A stretch of DNA of 37,259 nt. Origin: an uncultured Bacilli bacterium (GTDB lineage: Bacteria > Bacillota_I > Bacilli_A > RF39 > UBA660). Below are positions 16,214-23,126 of the stretch, piece by piece (the first letter of the stretch is position 1; each line of letters starts with the position of its first letter). The stretch is taken from positions 1 to 37,259 of the forward strand of contig CAKPJE010000001.1 in assembly GCA_934162555.1 (NCBI GenBank). The letters are read 5' to 3'. Below the pieces are notes generated by a model. That model ran no database searches, had not been told where the DNA came from, and saw only the letters and a list, made by a program, of their open reading frames with translations. The position numbers and the translations under genes are program-made.

Positions 16214-18008
16214 ACATTGCTTTTAAAGTTATTTTAGTTTGATTAGCTGTTGATGCGGTTGCTTTCATAGCTTCAGCTATTGTTTGTGTATCTGTAGTAT
16301 AACCAAGTATAACATATGCAGCAGGATCTGTCAAAGCAGAAGTAAACATCTTGGAATAGTCAGTTCCAGTATTCATTATATTTATCTCTGTTTGGAGTTT
16401 TTCACAACTACGAAACATATCACTCATATCTGTAACCTTAGACGTATTAAAACTACTTAAGTCTAAACTTGTTAATGAAGAACAACCAGAAAACATACCA
16501 CTCATCTTTGTTACTTGTGATGTATTAAAATTACTTAAATCTAAGTTAGTCAAGAATGAACAGCCATAAAACATATTCCACATACTTGTTACATTCGAAG
16601 TATTAAAACTGCTTAAGTCCAAACTTGTTAATGATGAACAACCCAAAAACATTTGACCCATAGATGTTACTTTTGATGTATTAAAACTGCTTAAATTCAA
16701 ACTTGTTAATGATGAACAATTTTCAAACATACCACCCATCTTTGTTACATTCGATGTATTAAAACCGCTTAAATTTAAACTTGTTAATGATGAACTTTTA
16801 CAAAACATATAGCTCATGTCTATTACTTTTGATGTATTAAAATTACTTAAATCTAATTTTGCTAAGGATGAACAATCCATAAACATTTGAGACATTCTGG
16901 TTACTTTAGATGTATTAAAACTACTTAAGTCTAAACTTGTTAAGGATGAACAATTCACAAACATCTGTGAAAAATTAGTTACTTTTGATGTATTAAAATT
17001 ACTTAAATCTAAGTTAGTCAAGGATGAACAGCCATAAAACATATACCCCATATCTGTTACATTCAATGTATTAAAATTACTTAAATTTAATGTTATCAAT
17101 GATGAACAATTTTCAAACATACAATACATATCTGCTACATTTGAGGTATTAAAATTATTATTAAAATTAATTTGAGTTAAATTTTTAAAATTACTAAACA
17201 TATCATTACAATTAGATACCGCAAATATTGGTGCTTCACTTACCACATATAAGTTATATAATGTCTTTTCTACTGTTGTACTTGTACTACTATCCGTTTC
17301 AGATACTGTTAATCCACTATCTATTAGATAACCATATACCTTTTTCTTTTGACCTGCCCAATATGATATATCCCAACATAAATTTTCTTCTGTACAACTA
17401 CTAGGTAAATTACTCAAATCATTACCAAATGTTATTGTTCTTATATATGGTTTATATGTATTATTCCAAAATGCTTTTGAATACCTAGACCCATTCGTCA
17501 TTATTGCATATTCACTTATCTGAACCGCACTTACCCTAACATTTGCTTCTAAATTACTTACATTTATAAACTTACTATCCTCTATATCATCTATATATGG
17601 ATTCCAATACCAATATATAGTTAATGTTTCTGTTTGATTTGTTGTTTCTAAGAAACTATAGTACTTGTGTAATTCACTCTTATGATCTGATGTTGCATAA
17701 AACTTTAAATTAGTTGGTAAATTTGTCCTTTCTATCTCTAAAGTTGCATACATATCTACACTTGATCCACTAGCATCCATGGTAACAGTAAACTCTCCAC
17801 TATCTCCAGGATTTATTTTACCTAAATCTATTACCTTATTATTCCATACACTATTATCACTATCTCTTAATACAAATACGGCATTACCAGTACTACCTTT
17901 TATACTTCCATTTACAACTATTCTATAATAAGCAATTGATCCAACTAATAAAGCTATCAAACCCATTATAGATAAAATCACTAAAATTATTTTTTTACTA
18001 TTCTTCAT
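16212..18008 (-). CDS. Surface protein: TasA-like N-module plus BspA/DUF285 repeats (paralog 4)
   Basis: 598 residues. Hydrophobic segment 7-26 ends in VGSIAYYRI; the TasA-like module contains DLGKINPGDSGEFTVTMDAS, a closer match to TasA/camelysin than in paralogs 1-3, and YIDDIEDSKFINVSN. A linking domain (FWNNTYKPYIRTITFGNDL, CTEENLCWDIS) leads into ten 26-residue DUF285 repeats at about 286-545 and a cap with YVILGYTTDTQTIAEAMKA. It is most like paralog 5 at 35288-37099, including the upstream leader, not like its tandem cousins. It lies last in a run rsmE - membrane protein - surface protein, but a conserved upstream box suggests separate control. Confidence 0.85.
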   Translation of the reverse strand: MKNSKKIILVILSIMGLIALLVGSIAYYRIVVNGSIKGSTGNAVFVLRDSDNSVWNNKVIDLGKINPGDSGEFTVTMDASGSSVDMYATLEIERTNLPTNLKFYATSDHKSELHKYYSFLETTNQTETLTIYWYWNPYIDDIEDSKFINVSNLEANVRVSAVQISEYAIMTNGSRYSKAFWNNTYKPYIRTITFGNDLSNLPSSCTEENLCWDISYWAGQKKKVYGYLIDSGLTVSETDSSTSTTVEKTLYNLYVVSEAPIFAVSNCNDMFSNFKNLTQINFNNNFNTSNVADMYCMFENCSSLITLNLSNFNTLNVTDMGYMFYGCSSLTNLDLSNFNTSKVTNFSQMFVNCSSLTSLDLSSFNTSKVTRMSQMFMDCSSLAKLDLSNFNTSKVIDMSYMFCKSSSLTSLNLSGFNTSNVTKMGGMFENCSSLTSLNLSSFNTSKVTSMGQMFLGCSSLTSLDLSSFNTSNVTSMWNMFYGCSFLTNLDLSNFNTSQVTKMSGMFSGCSSLTSLDLSSFNTSKVTDMSDMFRSCEKLQTEINIMNTGTDYSKMFTSALTDPAAYVILGYTTDTQTIAEAMKATASTANQTKITLKAM

Positions 18009-18047
18009 ATACTTTTTCCTTTCATATTTTTTAAACTAATAGAAAGA

Positions 18048-18100
18048 GGACGAGTATCTATATATTCCCTGTTCCCAATATAGTTATCAACAAACCTTTC
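18048..18100 (-). promoter_or_regulatory. Conserved upstream box shared with paralog 5
   Basis: 47 bases (18048-18094) align without gaps to 37139-37185 with 7 differences, and GTTATCAACAAACCTTTC (18083-18100, plus-strand reading) recurs exactly at 37242-37259. It occupies the gap between the upstream gene and paralog 4. Read on the minus strand it contains TTGATA and TATATAGATACT, but the spacing is not that of a standard promoter. Role unresolved. Confidence 0.5.
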
Positions 18101-18106
18101 CTTATC

Positions 18107-18742
18107 TCACAAATTATCCCTAAAATCCTTTAGCGATTTCAAAAACTCCTCATCATGCATATCAGCAGGCTTCACATTACTCTTATAACTATCACTAGAA
18201 ACTTGCTTATTTATTCTACCAAGAGGAGAAATAGCCTCCGAAGAACGAAATTTCTTTGAACCATCATAAGGTTTTTCTTCCCTAACAACAGGCTCCTCAA
18301 ACTTTTTTACTTCCTCCTTAGGACTCTCAAAACTCAATTCCTCTTGAACATCTTTTTTATTCTTAACAGCATTCAATAACTCAGTATAACTAATAATAGC
18401 ATTCTCTTCTTGCTCATCCTCATAATCAGCTACCCTCTCAGTCAAATCTTTAGCTTTCTCTTGCATAGAAGAAATAATCTCAATTACCTCAGTCTGCTCT
18501 CTAGTTCTATCTAAGTCATCATCAAGTTGAACATTCAAATCAATAACAGGCTCCTCTTTAACAATCTCAACAGTCTCAGGCTCAGAAGTAATATTCTCTA
18601 TAACCTCTGGTTCCTTAACAATATCAATTTCTTCACACTTTTCTTCCTTAATTTTTTTCTTCCTCTTAGGTCTTGTAATAAAAAATAATGCAATAATTGC
18701 TAATCCCAATAAAACTATTAAAATAATCAAAACTTTATCCAT
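18107..18742 (-). CDS. Membrane-anchored, highly charged protein of unknown function
   Basis: 211 residues from MDKVLIILIVLLG at 18742; GGAGTGAG lies directly before it, in the end of rsmE, whereas the ATG seven codons upstream lacks a site. One N-terminal membrane helix (about 3-22) is followed by a basic stop-transfer stretch (RPKRKKKIKEEK) and a long Glu/Lys-rich, probably coiled or disordered region; the end is DEEFLKSLKDFRDNL. The topology predicts a cytoplasmic body tethered to the membrane. It is tightly coupled to rsmE (four-base gap). I do not recognise the family. The frame after its TGA remains open into the conserved upstream box, which is odd. Confidence 0.75.
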   Translation of the reverse strand: MDKVLIILIVLLGLAIIALFFITRPKRKKKIKEEKCEEIDIVKEPEVIENITSEPETVEIVKEEPVIDLNVQLDDDLDRTREQTEVIEIISSMQEKAKDLTERVADYEDEQEENAIISYTELLNAVKNKKDVQEELSFESPKEEVKKFEEPVVREEKPYDGSKKFRSSEAISPLGRINKQVSSDSYKSNVKPADMHDEEFLKSLKDFRDNL

Positions 18743-18746
18743 ACAC

Positions 18747-19454
18747 TCACTCCATAAACTCATAATTTATATAGCTTAGGACACATAAAGGGGCTGTTTC
18801 AACACGCAAAACATTAGGTCCTAAACTAACTCTCAAATAATCAAAAGAAACAAGTTTTTCTTCTTCTTTCGGATCAAGTCCTCCCTCAGGACCGACTACT
18901 ATATTAATTTTATCACAATTTAGATTCTTTTTCAAAATATTTTTAAAATTTTCGACATTATTTGTCGAACAAACAATTTTTAAACCACTACAATTCTTTA
19001 AATCGCTTAATTTATATATTCCCTTTATCAAAGGAATATCCACTCTATGTGATTGTTCACTAGCTTCTTTACAAATCTTTGACCATCTATTTACTTTTTT
19101 TAAATACTTCTCATTATCTAATTTTATTTTACTCCTAACAGCATCATAAATATAAAACTCTGAAACACCAAGTTCTGTCCCCTTTTGTAAAATATAATCC
19201 ATCTTCTGTTCAATAACTAAAGGTATTATCATAATAACATCTGGTTTATTAATTTTATTACCCTTTACCTCTTCAATAGTATTAACAATCAAAGGATCCA
19301 AACACTCAATAGAAGCCCTATAAACTAAATTATTAAAAACAACCTCAACAACATCATTAACATTCATTCGCATAACATTTTTAATATGGTGAATATCACT
19401 ATCTTCAAAAATAACTCTCTTATCATTTATATTCTTAACAAAATATCTCTGCAC
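18747..19454 (-). CDS. rsmE: 16S rRNA m3U1498 methyltransferase RsmE
   Basis: 235 residues with GTG start at 19454 preceded by GGGGTGAT. N-terminal PUA-like part has FEDSDIHHIKNVMRMN; the SPOUT domain shows IVVGPEGGLDPKEEE and the C-terminal knot signature SLGPNVLRVETAPLCVLSYI, the usual LG..ILRxETA pattern. RsmE methylates U1498 of 16S rRNA in the 30S subunit. It is first in a short run with the membrane protein at 18107 and has its own promoter inside the terminator region of trxA. Confidence 0.94.
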   Translation of the reverse strand: MQRYFVKNINDKRVIFEDSDIHHIKNVMRMNVNDVVEVVFNNLVYRASIECLDPLIVNTIEEVKGNKINKPDVIMIIPLVIEQKMDYILQKGTELGVSEFYIYDAVRSKIKLDNEKYLKKVNRWSKICKEASEQSHRVDIPLIKGIYKLSDLKNCSGLKIVCSTNNVENFKNILKKNLNCDKINIVVGPEGGLDPKEEEKLVSFDYLRVSLGPNVLRVETAPLCVLSYINYEFME

Positions 19455-19470
19455 CTATATCACCCCTACA

Positions 19471-19499
19471 ATTGTAGCAAATAAAAATTAAAAAGTCTA
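19471..19499 (-). promoter_or_regulatory. Candidate rsmE promoter
   Basis: TAGACT (19494-19499), 17-base spacer, TACAAT (19471-19476) on the minus strand, ending 16 bases before the GTG start. The -35 lies inside the trxA terminator hairpin. Confidence 0.45.
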
Positions 19500-19522
19500 T
19501 CCTAAGATAAAACTTTTTAATT
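19486..19522 (-). terminator. Terminator of cvpA-trxA
   Basis: AATTAAAAAGT (19486-19496) and ACTTTTTAATT (19512-19522) form a perfect 11-bp stem that overlaps the trxA stop codon, followed by TTTATTT on the minus strand. Confidence 0.7.
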
Positions 19523-19802
19523 CTTCTTTTTCCATATAACCAGTGTTTCTTTTCTTTAGCTCTCCATTTTTAAACACCATAATAGTGGGAATACTCATAA
19601 CATCAAATTCTCTCGGTAAACTCTCTAATTCATCAATATCAACCTTTATAAATTTAACATTATCCATTTCCTCAGAAACACTATCTAAAATTGGTCCAAG
19701 CATTCTACAAGGTCCACACCAACTAGCAAAAAAATCAACAACAACCTTCCCACTAGATACCTCTTCATTAAATTCTTCAACTGTTTTTACTATTTTTATC
19801 AT
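19497..19802 (-). CDS. trxA: Thioredoxin
   Basis: 101 residues, usual thioredoxin length. The redox active site WCGPC is at residues 28-32 in VVDFFASWCGPCRMLGP; the cis-proline loop is MSIPTIMVFKNGE. It is a cytoplasmic disulfide reductase that supplies electrons to ribonucleotide reductase, peroxidases and other targets. AGGTGAT precedes the ATG and overlaps the stop of cvpA, so the two genes form an operon. No thioredoxin reductase is in the window. Confidence 0.96.
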   Translation of the reverse strand: MIKIVKTVEEFNEEVSSGKVVVDFFASWCGPCRMLGPILDSVSEEMDNVKFIKVDIDELESLPREFDVMSIPTIMVFKNGELKKRNTGYMEKEELKSFILG

Positions 19803-19805
19803 AAA

Positions 19806-20516
19806 TCACCTATAATCACTTAATATTTCCTCAATATCATTAATTTTTATTTTATTCCTTTCTACCAATTTATCAACCGATTTAACATCTATTACCTTAT
19901 ATTCTAATAATACTTTTAAAGCATCCTTATTAAATTCCTCTGAATTTGTAGAAGACTTATATTTATCCTTTAAATCAGTAAAATCATTTAAAACTTTAGT
20001 AACATCTTCTGTATAACTAGATAATACTGGTGTTTTATCAAGAATACTAACTGCAAACTTAGAATCTCTTATTGTCTTTATATTAAATATTGGTAGTGTA
20101 ACTACATAAAGTAAAACAAAAACAATCAAATAATACTCTAATGCTCCAACTAACAAACCAAGGATCTTAGAAGGAATACCTAGTATTATCGTAAATTCTA
20201 ATACCTTTTCAATTATCTTTGCAGCAAATAATATAATTCTTAATATTACCGTAAAAACTGCAAGTAAAATTAAAAACGCAAGTACTTCATATAAAAGTAT
20301 ATTAATTACCGTTACACCCTTTAAAATACCCCAAAAACTAAAAAATGGTAAATGTTCATACATCCATAAAGAAAGTGGATTTTTTAAAGTAAAAGCAAGT
20401 ATTACAACTAATAAAAAACCAACCAATGAAACAGTTTGTCTAATAACACCATTTTTAAAACCAACAACTGCTCCCATCAAAATAACTAAAAAAATAATTG
20501 CATCAATTATATTCAT
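19806..20516 (-). CDS. CvpA-family membrane protein
   Basis: 236 residues. It opens MNIIDAIIFLVILMGAVVGF then KNGVIRQTVSLVG, the CvpA/colicin V production signature (a D at position 5, a G-x-x-x-G-x-x-R start). Four membrane segments lie at about 5-45, 65-95, 100-125 and 130-150; the C-terminal 85 residues are soluble. The family is widespread and linked to envelope processes, but its biochemical role is not settled. A Shine-Dalgarno site is weak (GAAGGG 10-16 bases upstream), while TATAAT repeats further up suggest a promoter. Operon with trxA. Confidence 0.85.
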   Translation of the reverse strand: MNIIDAIIFLVILMGAVVGFKNGVIRQTVSLVGFLLVVILAFTLKNPLSLWMYEHLPFFSFWGILKGVTVINILLYEVLAFLILLAVFTVILRIILFAAKIIEKVLEFTIILGIPSKILGLLVGALEYYLIVFVLLYVVTLPIFNIKTIRDSKFAVSILDKTPVLSSYTEDVTKVLNDFTDLKDKYKSSTNSEEFNKDALKVLLEYKVIDVKSVDKLVERNKIKINDIEEILSDYR

Positions 20517-20608
20517 ATTAATATCATGCCCTTCTTTATTTATTATATTATATTTTTTAATAAAAATAAATGAATTTTTGCGAAAATTGTAAAATTATGT
20601 ATAAGAAA

Positions 20609-20628
20609 AAAAGTACAAATGTACTTTT
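20609..20628 (-). terminator. Terminator of rpsB-tsf
   Basis: AAAAGTACA/TGTACTTTT stem with a tiny loop, overlapping the tsf stop codon and followed by a long T run on the minus strand. Confidence 0.8.
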
Positions 20629-21496
20629 AACCCTTAATTTGTTTTGCTACTTCTTCAGCAAAGTTTTCTTCTCTTTTTTCCATTCCTTCGCCTACTTCAT
20701 AGCGTACCATTTCTTTAATAGTGCCACCATTGTTTTTAACATATGTTTTAACATTGATATCACCATCTAAAATGAATTCTTGTTCTTCTAAACAAATTTC
20801 TTTATAAAACTTTTGAAGTCTTCCTTGAACCATCTTTTCAGCAATTTCTGCAGGTTTTCCTTCATTCATTGCTTGTTCTTTTAATACTTCTGCTTCACGT
20901 GCTACTACATCTTCAGGAACATCAGATACTCTAACATATTGTGGTCTCATAGATGCTGCTTGCATTGAAACATGTTTTGCTACTTCTTCATTAGCGCCTT
21001 CAATAACTGTAAGAACAGCTATTCTGCCACCATGAATATAACTACCAAATGTTTCATTATCATTTTTTGTTAATTTAGCAAATCTTCTTAAAGATAATTT
21101 TTCACCAATCTTAGCAGTTTTATTAATTATTAAATCTTCAATTGTTTCACCATTAACAGATAGTTTTAAAACATCTTCTACACTCTTAGGATCATTATTC
21201 ATGATACTATTTAAAATATCTTCTACTAATCCAGTAAATTCTGCGTTTTTAGCAACAAAATCTGTTTCTGAATTTACTTCAACGATTACTGCATTATTAC
21301 CATTAATTAGTATATCAGCTCTTCCTTCAGCAGCAATACGATTTGCCTTTTTAGCAGCTTTTGATATTCCTTTTTCACGTAACCAATCAACTGCTTTTTC
21401 TTTATCGCCATCACATGCTTCTAAAGCTTTTTTACAGTCAAGCATTCCTGCTCCAGTTAGTTCACGCAATTCTTTTACTAAACTTGCACTTATCAT
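20627..21496 (-). CDS. tsf: Translation elongation factor Ts
   Basis: 289 residues, normal for EF-Ts. The N-terminal UBA-like domain is ASLVKELRELTGAGMLDCKKALE, followed by EKAVDWLREKGISKAAKKANRIAAEG; the core has VEVNSETDFVAKN and HVSMQAASMRPQYV. EF-Ts exchanges GDP for GTP on EF-Tu. AGGAGG precedes the ATG. It lies 11 bases after rpsB, the standard operon, and ends at a terminator. Confidence 0.98.
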   Translation of the reverse strand: MISASLVKELRELTGAGMLDCKKALEACDGDKEKAVDWLREKGISKAAKKANRIAAEGRADILINGNNAVIVEVNSETDFVAKNAEFTGLVEDILNSIMNNDPKSVEDVLKLSVNGETIEDLIINKTAKIGEKLSLRRFAKLTKNDNETFGSYIHGGRIAVLTVIEGANEEVAKHVSMQAASMRPQYVRVSDVPEDVVAREAEVLKEQAMNEGKPAEIAEKMVQGRLQKFYKEICLEEQEFILDGDINVKTYVKNNGGTIKEMVRYEVGEGMEKREENFAEEVAKQIKG

Positions 21497-21507
21497 GAAT
21501 TTTCCTC

Positions 21508-22551
21508 CTATTTTAATGCATCGATTAATTCAGACTTCTTCATAGTTGAATAACCTTTGATTTCTTTTTCTTTTGCCATTTCACGAAGTTCACCAACTGT
21601 CTTTGAATCTAAATCATTGGCTTTTTCTTCTTTTACAGATTCTTCTTCTTTTACAGTTTTTTCTTCTTTTACAGTTTTTTCTTCCTTCTTTTCTTCTTTG
21701 GCTTTAGTTTCTTTTTCTTCCTTTTTTACTGGTTTAAAATTCTTTTTCTCGCGTTTAAATTTTCTATTTGCATTATTTAATTCTCTATCACTTCTAAGTG
21801 ATTCTTCCATTGCTTCTTTAGCATCTTTTTCTGCTTCTTCTTTTGAAGGAACAACAAATTCTACAACCTCAAGTCCTTGAGCTTCGCAGATAGCATTTGC
21901 AAAAATACTAACGATTAATTTTACTGCTCTGATTGCATCATCATTAGCAGGTATTACATAATCAACCATATCAGGATCACAATTTGTATCAACAATACCA
22001 AATACTGGGATATTTAATCTTCTTGCTTCATTTATTGCATTGAATTCTTTTGAAGGATCAACAATAAATATAGCATTTGGTAATTTGTTCATTTCTCTAA
22101 TACCACATAATAATTTATTTAACTTATCATATTCTTTTTTAAGTTTAATAACTTCTTTTTTAGGTAGTATTTCAAATGTACCATTCTTTTCCATTTCTTC
22201 AATTTGTTCTAAACGTTTTACTCTGTTTCTGATAGTTTTGAAGTTAGTTAAAGTACCTCCTAACCATCTTTCAGTTACATAGTAAGAATTAGATCTAATT
22301 GCTTCATCATGTACTGCTTCACTAGCTTGTTTTCTTGTTCCAACAAATAAAACTTTTCCGTCATTTGCAGCAATTGCTTTCATTGCTTCATATGCTTCCT
22401 CAATTTTTTTTGCTGTTTTTTGCAAATCGATAATATAAATACCATCACGAGAAGTAAAGATATATTCTTTCATTTTTGGATTCCATCTTTTTGTTTGATG
22501 TCCAAAATGAACTCCAGCTTCTAATAATAAATTAGTTGAAACTACTGACAT
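21508..22551 (-). CDS. rpsB: 30S ribosomal protein S2 with long C-terminal extension
   Basis: 347 residues from MSVVSTNLLLEAGVHFGHQT at 22551, where GGAGG lies upstream; the in-frame codons before it are leader. Residues 1-235 are a complete S2 (LFVGTRKQA, RWLGGTLTNF, PNAIFIVDPSKE, PVFGIVDTNCDPD). Bacterial S2 is usually 230-260 residues; here a charged linker of repeated KEEKTVKEE-type units (about 236-315) leads to a ~30-residue tail, TVGELREMAKEKEIKGYST then MKKSELIDAL, resembling Rho-N/SAP nucleic-acid-binding helices. The tail may bind RNA or DNA; this is inference. First gene of rpsB-tsf. Confidence 0.95.
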   Translation of the reverse strand: MSVVSTNLLLEAGVHFGHQTKRWNPKMKEYIFTSRDGIYIIDLQKTAKKIEEAYEAMKAIAANDGKVLFVGTRKQASEAVHDEAIRSNSYYVTERWLGGTLTNFKTIRNRVKRLEQIEEMEKNGTFEILPKKEVIKLKKEYDKLNKLLCGIREMNKLPNAIFIVDPSKEFNAINEARRLNIPVFGIVDTNCDPDMVDYVIPANDDAIRAVKLIVSIFANAICEAQGLEVVEFVVPSKEEAEKDAKEAMEESLRSDRELNNANRKFKREKKNFKPVKKEEKETKAKEEKKEEKTVKEEKTVKEEESVKEEKANDLDSKTVGELREMAKEKEIKGYSTMKKSELIDALK

Positions 22552-22690
22552 ATTCTTTCCTCCTTTTGTTTTTCTTCCGACTATCTCATCTTTAAATACC
22601 ACCCATTTGGGCACTAGGCATTTAAATCAATAAATCGTGCTTATTTGAAAAAGCCATATAAATAATACCATAATTTAATTTAGTTGTAAA
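22552..22690 (-). promoter_or_regulatory. rpsB-tsf promoter and leader
   Basis: TTTACA (22685-22690), 17 bases and TATTAT (22662-22667) on the minus strand set the RNA start near 22655. The ~100-base leader contains GCCTAGTGCCCAAATGGG, which can fold locally, before GGAGG. S2 is known to control its own operon in other bacteria; an S2-binding leader is possible here but not shown. Confidence 0.6.
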
Positions 22691-23001
22691 GAAGAAATAA
22701 AGAAAAAATCAGGTCAACATTAATTCTTATTTGAAATTTCGTTTTAGGTCAAAACTGAAATAAATTTAATAAATAGTATTTACAATAGTTCACAACGATT
22801 TTGTACAGCATTTTTGACATATGGTATTCAGTATTTCATCATTATTAACTTAAAATAAACGAATGATGAAATAAAGTAGAATATGAAATAATAAAATGCA
22901 GATGCATTTATTAATGATTTTATTTTTTTTGACAAGATTAGTACCTTTTTCATATGTTCTTTTGTATTCTTTCATTTATATCTCTATAATAAATCAAGTA
23001 A
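22691..23001. other. Non-coding interval with two hairpins
   Basis: No convincing gene. TATTTCATCATT (22832-22843) and AATGATGAAATA (22862-22873) form a perfect 12-bp dyad. TAATAAAATGCA/TGCATTTATTA (22889-22913) is a second stem with one bulge, followed on the plus strand by a run rich in T, which looks like a plus-strand terminator although no plus-strand gene precedes it. Confidence 0.5.
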
Positions 23002-23076
23002 ATTCGGTAATTTGTAGCATTTTCATTCGGTAATTTGTAGCATTTTCATTCGGTAATTTGTAGCATTTCTATTCGG
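23002..23076. repeat. 23-bp tandem repeats (three copies plus a partial one)
   Basis: ATTCGGTAATTTGTAGCATT with TTC completes a 23-base unit at 23002-23024 and 23025-23047 (identical), 23048-23070 (last bases changed), and a degenerate start ATTCGGTGATTTAT at 23071. The period is not a multiple of three and the unit lies outside genes, just after ileS. The spacing resembles iterons or protein-binding arrays. Confidence 0.85.
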
Positions 23077-23092
23077 TGATTTATATACAATC

Positions 23093-23117
23093 AAAAAACC
23101 ACTATTTACATAGTGAT
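23093..23117 (-). terminator. Terminator of ileS
   Basis: CACTAT/ATAGTG stem with a four-base loop followed by GTTTTTT on the minus strand, ten bases after the ileS stop codon. Confidence 0.75.
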
Positions 23118-23126
23118 TTATATTTT

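Noticed and set aside
18107..18109. TGA as a tryptophan codon, because the frame stays open after the stop of the gene at 18107
   Set aside because: Tryptophan is encoded by TGG throughout leuS and ileS, and several genes end cleanly on TGA (cvpA, rsmE, peptide 1).
22900..23034. Hydrophobic 45-codon frame on the plus strand (MQMHLLMILFFLT...) in the rpsB-ileS gap
   Set aside because: No ribosome-binding site, and it runs through the terminator-like stem and into the 23-bp repeats; hydrophobicity is expected from T-rich DNA.
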